A DNA stretch of 11,432 nucleotides from Thermoplasmata archaeon (lineage in GTDB: Archaea; Thermoplasmatota; Thermoplasmata; Lutacidiplasmatales; UBA184). This document shows positions 1 through 5,569 of the stretch, one piece after another. Both the position numbers and the translations under genes were made by a program. The notes under the pieces are model-generated. The model did not search any database, was not told where the DNA came from, and saw only the letters and a list, made by a program, of their open reading frames with translations. The first letter of the stretch is position 1, and every line of letters begins with the position of its first letter. The stretch lies in NCBI GenBank assembly GCA_030039715.1, contig JASHVA010000023.1:1-11432 (forward strand), written 5' to 3'.

Positions 1-258
1 CCGCTGTCCTTCCCGGCTCAGGGCGCCGGGCGGCGTCACGATCTGCACCCGGACCACTCGGGCCCGCTCGGTGGCGGCCGTCCGGACTCGCGCGGGGTCG
101 AGCCGGTGGATGAACGCGGCCGTGTTGTTCAGGTGGAACGGTCCCGGGTGCGCCACCCCCTCGGCGCGCAGGACGGCGGCGGTCAGCTCCGCGCCGAGCT
201 GGGAATCGGAACCGTTCGGGAAGAGGTCGGACGGGGCGTACACGTCGATCATCGGCAT
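1..258 (-). CDS. Tautomerase family protein (cis-CaaD/oxalocrotonate tautomerase-like), 3' end cut by window edge
   Basis: Reading leftwards from ATG at 258 the frame stays open to position 1, so the C-terminus lies outside the window; 86 residues are visible. The protein begins Met-Pro-Met-Ile-Asp-Val-Tyr. Tautomerase-superfamily enzymes remove the initiator Met and use the exposed Pro as catalytic base, so the Pro at position 2 is the key residue and fixes the start. The segment that follows (DLFP, then a helix with AAELTAAVLRAEG-like spacing, then NNTAAFIHRL at about residues 47-56) resembles the longer single-chain tautomerases related to cis-3-chloroacrylic acid dehalogenase rather than the 60-residue 4-OT type. 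Substrate unknown. A TATA-like element lies 26-32 bp upstream and no Shine-Dalgarno is present, so it is probably leaderless and transcribed separately from the zinc-ribbon gene upstream. I recognise the family well; the specific reaction cannot be given. Confidence 0.8.
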   Translation of the reverse strand, partial: MPMIDVYAPSDLFPNGSDSQLGAELTAAVLRAEGVAHPGPFHLNNTAAFIHRLDPARVRTAATERARVVRVQIVTPPGALSREGQR

Positions 259-283
259 GGCGCCGCGTTTAGCCCGGTCCCCC

Positions 284-290
284 TACTTAT
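284..290 (-). promoter_or_regulatory. TATA-like element for the tautomerase gene
   Basis: Reads ATAAGTA on the minus strand, 26-32 bp before the ATG at 258, in an otherwise GC-rich 100-bp gap. The spacing matches an archaeal TATA box with transcription starting at or next to the start codon. Confidence 0.5.
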
Positions 291-359
291 GCGAATCTCG
301 GAAACGGGATTTTCGTCCATCCGGCGCGGACGGCACGTATCTCGTGGCCGCGCCTCGGC

Positions 360-716
360 TCACGGGGGAGGCGGCAACGGCTTCCCGCATCGCTGGCAGA
401 ACGCCGCCGACCGGGAGTTGCCTTGGCCGCAGGACGGGCAGTACCGCTCGGCCGACGTAGGGATCGGCGCCGCCGGAGCATACGCCGTGGGGTGAGCGGC
501 GTTCATCGCGATCTGCTGCTGGAGCAAGTAGTTCGTCTGCCGCTGCTGCTGCTCGATCCGGGCCGTGTCCTCGCGGGCGGAGAGGCCCGATGCGATGAGG
601 ACGATCCCGACGATCAGCAAGAGCACGCCGAAGAGAAACCCGATGATGGTGAGGAGGAAGACGATCCCGCCGAGGAGGAAGAGCACCCCGAGCACGAGCC
701 GTACGACGCCCGCCAC
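360..716 (-). CDS. Small membrane protein with C-terminal zinc ribbon
   Basis: A 118-residue protein. Two hydrophobic segments (about residues 5-25 and 28-46) form a membrane hairpin, followed by a Gln-rich, probably helical stretch (about 55-72), an Ala/Pro linker and a zinc ribbon made of CPSCG (Cys93, Cys96) and CQRCG (Cys107, Cys110), ending in four prolines. The two CxxC pairs are the expected zinc ligands. Function unknown; zinc-ribbon-tailed small membrane proteins are common in archaea. I chose GTG at 716 because a TATA-like element (741-747) sits 25-31 bp upstream. A longer reading from TTG at 767 would add 17 residues but would place the TATA element inside the coding region. It is divergent from the SRPBCC gene at 821 and resembles the small membrane protein at 3003 in its hydrophobic repeat and proline-rich end. 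Confidence 0.75.
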   Translation of the reverse strand: MAGVVRLVLGVLFLLGGIVFLLTIIGFLFGVLLLIVGIVLIASGLSAREDTARIEQQQRQTNYLLQQQIAMNAAHPTAYAPAAPIPTSAERYCPSCGQGNSRSAAFCQRCGKPLPPPP

Positions 717-740
717 GCGACCGATAGGTGCCGGTCGGAG

Positions 741-747
741 GATAAAC
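741..747 (-). promoter_or_regulatory. TATA-like element for the zinc-ribbon membrane protein
   Basis: Reads GTTTATC on the minus strand, 25-31 bp before GTG at 716. It decides the start choice for that gene and forms one half of a divergent promoter region with 792-798. Confidence 0.5.
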
Positions 748-791
748 GCCGCGGCGCACGCCGACAAGCCCCGGCTCCCCGAGCCCCCTTC

Positions 792-798
792 CTAATAC
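792..798 (+). promoter_or_regulatory. TATA-like element for the SRPBCC gene
   Basis: CTAATAC, 23-29 bp before GTG at 821, with no Shine-Dalgarno after it; consistent with a leaderless archaeal transcript. Confidence 0.45.
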
Positions 799-820
799 GC
801 GCGACGGGTCGTGGCCCACC

Positions 821-1306
821 GTGGCGGAACGAGGGCACCGGTTCTACGGATCGGAGCAGGTGCGCGTGTCGACGGTGATCGAGGCGCCGCTCCCGTACGT
901 GTACGCCTGGTGCACCGACTATCGGCCGTCCGACCGAGAGTTCTCTCGGGCCGCGACCCGGCCCCGGTTCCGCGTCGTTCGGCTCTCGCCCCGCCGCCTG
1001 CTGAGAATCCGCACGACGCCCACCGGATCGGGCGACCCGCTGGTCGCGGTCGACCTGGTGCGCCTGAGCCCGCCCGCCGCCTGGCACACCGACCAGATCG
1101 ATGAGACGGACCGCGAGTCCGTCGACTACCGGCTCCGCCGGCTGGGCCCCCGACGAACCCGGCTCGATCTCCTGGTTACGGAGCGGTGGCTTACCCCGGA
1201 TTTTCCGAGTCGAGAAGAGCTGCGCGAGCGGCTGTCGACCGTGTGGAACCGGTACCGCGAGGCGATCGAGTCCGACTACCGGGCGGGCCGGCCCGCCGTC
1301 GGTTAG
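821..1306 (+). CDS. SRPBCC (START-like) family protein
   Basis: 161 residues, the usual length of a single SRPBCC domain. The N-terminus after a short lead has the typical first strand and helix (VSTVIEAPLPYVYAWCTDYR, about residues 16-35), a central run of beta strands (RFRVVRL, LLRIRTT, AVDLVRL, SVDYRLRRL, RTRLDLLVTERW), and a long C-terminal helix (about 132-153). This fold forms a deep hydrophobic pocket for lipids or polyketide-like ligands; no catalytic residues can be assigned, so ligand and role are unknown. GTG at 821 is chosen because of the TATA-like element 23-29 bp upstream. Its stop TAG overlaps the stop of the convergent DUF1028 gene in the four bases TTAG. A second, AHSA1-type SRPBCC gene lies at 3446-3898 but is not obviously similar in sequence. 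Confidence 0.75.
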   Translation: MAERGHRFYGSEQVRVSTVIEAPLPYVYAWCTDYRPSDREFSRAATRPRFRVVRLSPRRLLRIRTTPTGSGDPLVAVDLVRLSPPAAWHTDQIDETDRESVDYRLRRLGPRRTRLDLLVTERWLTPDFPSREELRERLSTVWNRYREAIESDYRAGRPAVG

Positions 1307-2004
1307 GCGCCCCGGCGGCGTCGGGCCGCGGCCCGTGCGTGCGCCGCGAGGTATCGGCGCGTCTCCGACTCATCCGCGCGGAGGAGCCGCGCGAGGTCGA
1401 CGATCGGCCGGCGGCTCCGGTCCACCCTCAGGTCCACCCAGTGGTCGCCCGCCTCGGGCGGGACCCACCGCTCCCGGTGTGCGACGAGCAGCGCGGACGA
1501 CTCCATCCCCCGCCGGTCGCCCCCGGCCGCGGCCCCCGCGCGTAGGGCCCGCATCATCCGCTGGGCGAGTGTCCCTCGGCTCCGTTCGAAGGCCCGCGCC
1601 ATCGCGGGTACGACGCGCGCGGAGGCGAGCAGGTTGCCCTGGCACGAGAAGCCGTCGCCGACGAGGTGCCGCGCGTCCTCGAGGCACTTCGGACCGGTCC
1701 ACGCGGCGGCCCGTCCCCGTCGGTCGACCACGGCGAGCTGGCGTTCGTCTCGGCCCCGATCGGAGCGGATGAGCCGCCGTACGACGTCTTCGGCGCTCCC
1801 ACCCCGCCGGAGCAGCTGGAGGCCGCGCGGTCCGAAGTAGTAGTTGGTCCGGGCTTGGGTCGCGATGGCGCCGATCTTCCACTCCGCCCAGGGGACGACC
1901 GCCCCGACGCTCGGGGGCTTGGTCGCGACCGCGACTCCCCAGAAGGTCCGGTCCGAGTCGCACGCGACGATCGAGAAGGTCCCGTGGTCTGCCGGGTCGT
2001 GCAT
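1303..2004 (-). CDS. DUF1028 family protein (putative Ntn-hydrolase-like)
   Basis: 233 residues from ATG at 2004. Family hallmarks are clear: TFSIVACD at residues 9-16, WGVAVATK at 22-29, VGAVVPWA at 33-40, GAIATQA at 45-51, YFGPRGLQLL at 56-65, DERQLAVVD at 86-94, AAAWTG at 99-104 and GFSCQGNLL at 118-126. DUF1028 proteins (COG3342) have an Ntn-hydrolase-like fold but no established biochemical role, and some are fused to peptidoglycan-binding domains; none is present here. The C-terminus (about 200-233) is Arg/Ala-rich and poorly conserved. Start is uncertain: an in-frame TTG at 2097 would add 31 low-complexity residues. I prefer 2004 because the family normally begins a few residues before TFSIVA, although this leaves a leader of roughly 70-100 nt behind the A/T-rich promoter region at 2099-2127. 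It is divergent from the MEDS gene. Confidence 0.85.
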   Translation of the reverse strand: MHDPADHGTFSIVACDSDRTFWGVAVATKPPSVGAVVPWAEWKIGAIATQARTNYYFGPRGLQLLRRGGSAEDVVRRLIRSDRGRDERQLAVVDRRGRAAAWTGPKCLEDARHLVGDGFSCQGNLLASARVVPAMARAFERSRGTLAQRMMRALRAGAAAGGDRRGMESSALLVAHRERWVPPEAGDHWVDLRVDRSRRPIVDLARLLRADESETRRYLAAHARAAARRRRGA

Positions 2005-2098
2005 CGTCCGCTCGGGGTCCGGCCGATCCGAAGGTTCGGGGCGCCGGAAGTCCCCGCCACCTCCGGACGCTCCGGGGGTCGAGTCCTCGAATACCAAG

Positions 2099-2110
2099 TT
2101 TACTTATATT
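2099..2110 (+). promoter_or_regulatory. TATA element of the MEDS gene, possibly bidirectional
   Basis: TTTACTTATATT, the most A/T-rich stretch in the window, lies 26-37 bp before ATG at 2136. Read on the other strand it is AATATAAGTAAA, an equally good TATA box pointing toward the DUF1028 gene, and a second A/T run (2121-2127) lies 24-30 bp from the alternative TTG start at 2097. The region may drive both genes. Confidence 0.65.
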
Positions 2111-2135
2111 CTGAGCCACAATTTTCTGTCGCGCT

Positions 2136-2855
2136 ATGACGCAGGTCCTCGAGGACCCTGCCGATCTTCCCCTGGGCTCGCACGCGCTGAGCTTCCACGC
2201 GAGCGCGGAGGAAGCGCGGGACCATGCGATCCGGTTCCTCTCGGGAACTCCCGACGGGATGACCGCGATCTACTGGGTTCCGGACGCGGCCGCCTCGGCC
2301 GAATACAACGCGAAGCTCGCCGACGTGGCCCCTTCGCACGTCGGCTGCGTCCTCCCTCTCGGCCACTCCCAGGTCGATTGGGTCGACGGCAACCTGCGAC
2401 CGGCTCCCGAGATCCGGCAGTTCCTCGGAGAGCACCCGGGCGGCGTGACCGCGGGAGGCGACACGCTCACCAAGTACTGGCACGACGACCACGTCGACGA
2501 GCAGGTCGAGTACGAGATGTGGTTCGACGCCCAGCCCCGAGAGGATTCGCGGTTCATCTGTCCGTACGACCTCCGTCGCATCGGGACCGAGAACCCGCCG
2601 GAGCTCCTCGGGGAGCTCGGGAGGCACCACTCCCACGTCGTCCTCTCCTCCTCCGCCGAGCCCGCGGTCCGGCTCCTCCAGCTGTTCATCTTTCCCACCG
2701 CGGGGGAGTTGCCGCCCCAGCTCGGAGAAGACCTCGACTGGGCGACCGAGCAGGGGTACATCGCCGCGGGCGACCCGATGAGCGCCCTCCGGCTGACCCC
2801 CGCCGGCCAGGAAGTCGTCCGGGAGTGGGGCGGTCGGACGACCGTGGACTGGTGA
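2136..2855 (+). CDS. MEDS (DcmR-like sensory) domain protein with possible C-terminal winged helix
   Basis: 239 residues. Residues about 13-180 match the MEDS domain (methanogen/methylotroph, DcmR sensory): the opening GSHALSFHASAEEA (14-27), AIYWVPD (44-50), the long central segment with TKYWHDDHVDEQVEYE (112-127), ICPYDLRRI (141-149) and HSHVVLSSS (165-173). The domain is related to the RecA/KaiC-like core without an obvious P-loop here and is thought to bind a small ligand in regulators such as DcmR and in histidine kinases. No kinase or HTH precedes it. The last 60 residues contain DLDWATEQGYIAA and SALRLTPAGQEVVREW (199-231), which reads like the end of a winged-helix unit (inference), so it could be a one-component regulator. 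Start ATG at 2136 fits the strong TATA element upstream. No metabolic neighbour identifies its ligand. Confidence 0.75.
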   Translation: MTQVLEDPADLPLGSHALSFHASAEEARDHAIRFLSGTPDGMTAIYWVPDAAASAEYNAKLADVAPSHVGCVLPLGHSQVDWVDGNLRPAPEIRQFLGEHPGGVTAGGDTLTKYWHDDHVDEQVEYEMWFDAQPREDSRFICPYDLRRIGTENPPELLGELGRHHSHVVLSSSAEPAVRLLQLFIFPTAGELPPQLGEDLDWATEQGYIAAGDPMSALRLTPAGQEVVREWGGRTTVDW

Positions 2856-3002
2856 ACCGGTCCCCGCCGGCGATCCGAACGCCCGTCGGATTCATCCGCC
2901 GGCCGGCGCGGGCGGGTCGATCGGACCGAGGACGGGAGCGGGTCCGGTCCGTCTGAAGTCGAGCCGCGGGCTTTTTCTACGTGGTCCGAGCGTCTCCAGA
3001 GC
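2856..3002. other. Intergenic region with two inverted repeats before the small membrane protein
   Basis: 147 bp without a gene. It contains ATCCGA (2873-2878) paired with TCGGAT (2886-2891) around a 7-nt loop, 18 nt after the MEDS stop; there is no T-run directly after it. A second pair, CGGACCG (2922-2928) and CGGTCCG (2945-2951), lies 20 bp upstream of the TATA-like element and could be an operator. Inverted repeats of this length arise easily in such GC-rich DNA. Confidence 0.3.
2971..2980 (+). promoter_or_regulatory. TATA-like element for the small membrane protein
   Basis: CTTTTTCTAC, 23-32 bp before GTG at 3003. The T-run also follows a short GCC-GC-GGC-like hairpin and could double as a terminator for the MEDS gene. 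Confidence 0.45.
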
Positions 3003-3398
3003 GTGGCGCGACCGATCGGAGCCGGGGTACTGACGATCATTGGCGGACTGTTCATCCTGATCGGCGGGGTCGCCTTCGCCGTCATCGGCGCGGCGTTCTT
3101 CGTCTTTTTCGGCTTCCTGACCGCGTTCTTCTACGTCGGCCTGCTCGTGGGCCTGCTCACACTTCTCATCGGGGTCCTGATGCTGGCGGTCCCCCGCGCT
3201 CACGTCGCCTGGGGAGCGCTGGCCATCGTGCTCTCTTTCGTCAGCTGGCCGTTCGCCCTCGGCGGGTTCTTCCTCGGCTTCCTCCTCGCGCTCATCGGCG
3301 GCATCCTCGCCCTGGTCTGGAAGGACACTCCCGCTCCCGCCGTGCCGTACGACACGAGCGGGATGCGCGTCCCCCCGGCGCCTCCCCCTCCCCAGTAG
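3003..3398 (+). CDS. Small four-helix membrane protein with Pro-rich tail (DUF4064/DUF6114-like)
   Basis: 131 residues. Four hydrophobic segments are visible at about 5-32, 33-63 (which may form one or two helices with the first) and 68-106, rich in Gly (IIGGLFILIGG, LLALIGGILALVWK). The last helix ends in a Trp-Lys cap, followed by a proline-rich cytosolic or exterior tail (PAPAVPYD, PPAPPPPQ). Such Gly-zipper-rich small membrane proteins are abundant in archaea and Gram-positives and often carry a zinc ribbon; here no cysteines occur. Function unknown. GTG at 3003 is chosen because a TATA-like element lies 23-32 bp upstream. It resembles the zinc-ribbon protein at 360-716 in layout (Gly-rich helices, Pro tail), which may be shared ancestry or composition. 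Confidence 0.7.
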   Translation: MARPIGAGVLTIIGGLFILIGGVAFAVIGAAFFVFFGFLTAFFYVGLLVGLLTLLIGVLMLAVPRAHVAWGALAIVLSFVSWPFALGGFFLGFLLALIGGILALVWKDTPAPAVPYDTSGMRVPPAPPPPQ

Positions 3399-3445
3399 GA
3401 GCGACCCGCCGCTCCCGCGGATCGGACCCCGAACGAAGTCGGGCG

Positions 3446-3898
3446 CTAGCCGAGCGCGTCGTGCGCCGACCGAAGGTCGGTGCCGTGATCGAGGAACGAC
3501 TTGAGGTTCAGTAGATAGTACGCCCAACCCGACTGGACCGAACCGTAGAGCGCCACCCACTTCTTGCCCGCCTTGAACCCGCGGTGCGTCAACGAGAGAA
3601 CGGTCCCCTTGCCCCGCTTCGCGAGCGAGAACTCGGCCTCGGTCTCGAACAGCTTGCCGCCCGGGAACCGGTCGATCCAAGCCAGCGAGAGCTTCTTGGG
3701 GGCGTCGATCGCCTCGACCCGGCCGCGCATCGTGTAATCGCCCCAGGTCAGTCGGTACGCGCCGCCCTTACGTGGAGTGACGCTTGCCTTCTCCGCGAAC
3801 CACTTCACCAGCTGACCGGGCTCGGTGAGCGCCGCGAAGACTCGCTCCGGCGATGCGGCGAACTGGTAGGTCTGGCGCACGCGCGGGATCTTGGCCAT
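3446..3898 (-). CDS. AHSA1-type SRPBCC domain protein
   Basis: 150 residues from ATG at 3898. The sequence follows the AHSA1 (activator of Hsp90 ATPase homologue 1-like) pattern: QTYQFAASPERVFAALTEP (9-27), LVKWFAEKA (30-38), a GGAYRLTWGDYTMRGRVEAI strand pair (44-63), PKKLSLAWID (66-75), and the C-terminal helix GWAYYLLNLKSFLDHG (120-135). Bacterial and archaeal members are stand-alone ligand-binding domains and should not be assumed to act on Hsp90. The frame is open upstream to 4117, but the extra 73 residues are Arg/Ala-rich and unlike the family, and a TATA-like element (3923-3930) lies 25-32 bp before 3898, so I take the short form. Convergent with the membrane protein at 3003-3398 (47-bp gap). 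Confidence 0.85.
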   Translation of the reverse strand: MAKIPRVRQTYQFAASPERVFAALTEPGQLVKWFAEKASVTPRKGGAYRLTWGDYTMRGRVEAIDAPKKLSLAWIDRFPGGKLFETEAEFSLAKRGKGTVLSLTHRGFKAGKKWVALYGSVQSGWAYYLLNLKSFLDHGTDLRSAHDALG

Positions 3899-3922
3899 GG
3901 CGGCGCGGGGACGAGCGACCGG

Positions 3923-3930
3923 CGGATAAG
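3923..3930 (-). promoter_or_regulatory. TATA-like element for the AHSA1 gene
   Basis: CTTATCCG on the minus strand, 25-32 bp before ATG at 3898, with no Shine-Dalgarno; supports the short start and a leaderless transcript. Confidence 0.5.
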
Positions 3931-4111
3931 ACCGACGGCGGTCGCGGATTTCCGTAACTCGAGCCCGTACTTCGTAATCTCCCCGGGCGGCCCTTCGGGC
4001 GGCCGGAGGCGTCCGTGCGGGGCCCCATCTCGCGATGCGCGCTCCCCGCGCGGCCCTGCGCCCGCCGGATCGGCGCGATTCCCTTCCCCTCCGCGCGTCG
4101 CCGTAAGCTGG

Positions 4112-4119
4112 ATTCATAA
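4112..4119 (+). promoter_or_regulatory. Weak TATA-like element for the VOC gene
   Basis: ATTCATAA, 34-41 bp before ATG at 4153, slightly farther than the others, implying a short leader of about 8-14 nt. The hairpin-capable palindrome lies between it and the start codon. Confidence 0.35.
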
Positions 4120-4152
4120 CGCCCCGCTCCGTTCGGAGCGCGGGCGACGGCG

Positions 4153-4605
4153 ATGGTGGTTCGGACGATCGTGCACTTCGAGATCCCTGCGGACGACGTG
4201 GACCGGCTCTCGCGTTTCTACGGAGAGGTATTCGGCTGGAAGTTCGAACGGTCGCCCATGCCCGGGATGGAGTACTGGCTGATCTCGACCGGCCCGCGGG
4301 AAGAGAGCGTGGGCGGCGGGATGTACCGGAAGGCCGGGGCCGACGATCGGCCGCGCAACTACGTCCTCGTCGAGGCGATCGACGCCGCGATCGAGCAGTT
4401 CAAGTCCGCCGGCGGCCACGAGGTCGTGGGGAAGATGGAGGTCCCGAACATGGGTTGGAGCTTCGTCGGGGCCGACCCCGAAGGGAACCTCATCGCGATG
4501 TTCGAAGCGCGGATGCCGCCTCCGGCCACCCGCCATCGGCCGCGGCCGAAGGCGAAGAAGACGGCCCCCCGAAAGGCGGCGAAGAGCCGAACGCGGCGGC
4601 GCTGA
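4153..4605 (+). CDS. VOC (glyoxalase/bleomycin-resistance fold) family protein with basic tail
   Basis: 150 residues. Residues 1-120 form a single VOC unit of two beta-alpha-beta-beta-beta modules: VHFEIPADDVDRLSRFYGEV (7-26), FGWKFER (27-33), GGGMYRK (54-60), YVLVEAIDAAIEQFKSAGG (70-88) and FVGADPEGNLIAMFE (104-118). His8 and Glu118 occupy the usual first and last metal-ligand positions of the fold; I cannot assign the others, so enzymatic activity is uncertain. It looks like the general VOC class often annotated as glyoxalase-like, not true glyoxalase I. Residues about 127-150 are an added tail rich in Arg and Lys with Ala and Pro, which is unlike the family and could bind nucleic acid or another acidic partner (inference). 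The start is ATG 4153. It lies 52 bp upstream of aguB on the same strand and could be co-transcribed. Confidence 0.8.
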   Translation: MVVRTIVHFEIPADDVDRLSRFYGEVFGWKFERSPMPGMEYWLISTGPREESVGGGMYRKAGADDRPRNYVLVEAIDAAIEQFKSAGGHEVVGKMEVPNMGWSFVGADPEGNLIAMFEARMPPPATRHRPRPKAKKTAPRKAAKSRTRRR

Positions 4606-4657
4606 GCGCCCTCGTGAGAGAGGCCGGGATGCCAACCCAGGGATTCTACGAGGACCG

Positions 4658-5569
4658 GTGAGCGCGCCCGAGCCGTACCGAATCGGCGTCGTCCAGATGG
4701 CCTGCGGTCCGGACCCGGACGCCAACACGGAGACCGCCGTGCGCCGCGTCGAGGAAGCGGTCGACCGGGGCGCCTCGGTCGTGTGCCTGCCCGAGCTCTT
4801 TCGCACGCAGTACTTCTGCCAGCGGGAGGACCACGCGCTCTTCGACGAAGCCGAGCCGATCCCGGGGCCGACGGTCGACCGTTTCGCCGAGGTCGCGCGG
4901 CGTCGCCGAGCGACGATCTTCGTGCCGCTCTTCGAGCGGCGGTCGGCGGGACTCTATCACAATACGACCGCGGTCGTCGACCCCGAGGGCCACCTGATCG
5001 GCCGGTACCGGAAGATGCACATCCCCGACGACCCGCTCTACTACGAGAAATTCTACTTCGCACCCGGGGACCTCGGCTTTCCGACGTTTCCCGTTCCCGG
5101 GGGCCGCGCCGGGGTCCTCATCTGCTGGGACCAGTGGTATCCGGAGCCGGCCCGGCTCGAGGCGCTCGCCGGGGCCGAGCTCCTGTTCTATCCGACCGCC
5201 ATCGGCTGGCACCCGGCCGAGAAGGAGGAGTTCGGCAAGGCCCAGCACGACGCCTGGGAGACCGTCCAGCGGGCCCACGCCATCGAGAACGGGCTCTACG
5301 TCGCGGTGCCCAACCGCGTCGGCCACGAGCACGGGGACGTCCGCGGCGACCGCGCCGAGGGACCCGGGATCGAGTTCTGGGGGGGCTCGTTCGTTGCCGA
5401 CCCGTTCGGCCGCGTGATCGCAAAGGCGTCACACGACCGGGAGGAGATCTTGCTCGCGGAGGTCGACCCCCGAGAGGTCGAGACCGTGCGCCGCCACTGG
5501 CCGTTCCTCCGCGACCGTCGCGTCGACGCCTACGGCGCGATCGCGCACCGTTTCATCGACCCGCCGTGA
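4658..5569 (+). CDS. aguB: N-carbamoylputrescine amidase
   Basis: Hydrolyses N-carbamoylputrescine to putrescine, CO2 and ammonia, the last step of the agmatine route to putrescine. The 303-residue length and motifs match this branch of the nitrilase (carbon-nitrogen hydrolase) superfamily. The catalytic Glu-Lys-Cys triad is visible as Glu46 in CLPELF, Lys119 in YRKMHIPDD and Cys156 in ICWDQWYPE. Subfamily features include LFRTQYFCQ (47-55), YYEKFYFAPGD (128-138), AIGWHP (about 192-197) and the C-terminal FWGGSFVADPFG and LRDRRVDAYG segments. GTG at 4658 is the only start that keeps the first strand (YRIGVVQMA); a weak GAGG lies 4 nt before it and no TATA box is in position, so it may be read with the VOC gene. 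Its stop overlaps the aguA start, which firmly supports the assignment. Confidence 0.93.
   Translation: MSAPEPYRIGVVQMACGPDPDANTETAVRRVEEAVDRGASVVCLPELFRTQYFCQREDHALFDEAEPIPGPTVDRFAEVARRRRATIFVPLFERRSAGLYHNTTAVVDPEGHLIGRYRKMHIPDDPLYYEKFYFAPGDLGFPTFPVPGGRAGVLICWDQWYPEPARLEALAGAELLFYPTAIGWHPAEKEEFGKAQHDAWETVQRAHAIENGLYVAVPNRVGHEHGDVRGDRAEGPGIEFWGGSFVADPFGRVIAKASHDREEILLAEVDPREVETVRRHWPFLRDRRVDAYGAIAHRFIDPP

Larger units (their letters stand above)
3899..4152. other. Divergent intergenic region between AHSA1 and VOC genes
   Basis: 254 bp with no convincing gene. It holds a minus-strand TATA-like element CTTATCCG (3923-3930) for the AHSA1 gene, an 8-bp direct repeat GGGCGGCC at 3985-3992 and 3997-4004 which also folds as a short GCCC-TTC-GGGC hairpin, a weak plus-strand TATA-like ATTCATAA (4112-4119), and a 6-bp perfect inverted repeat CGCTCC-GTTC-GGAGCG (4125-4140) just before the VOC start. 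Confidence 0.4.

Noticed and set aside
3985..4004. GGGCGGCC direct repeat and hairpin in the AHSA1-VOC spacer
   Set aside because: Short, very GC-rich and not positioned against a promoter; composition alone can explain it.
3899..4117. 73-residue N-terminal extension of the AHSA1 protein
   Set aside because: Arg/Ala-rich and unlike the family, and the TATA-like element at 3923-3930 points to ATG 3898.
4783..5565. Upstream open frame joined to agmatine deiminase
   Set aside because: It lies inside aguB in a different frame and is Arg/Pro-rich; the deiminase family begins at the GTG overlapping the aguB stop.
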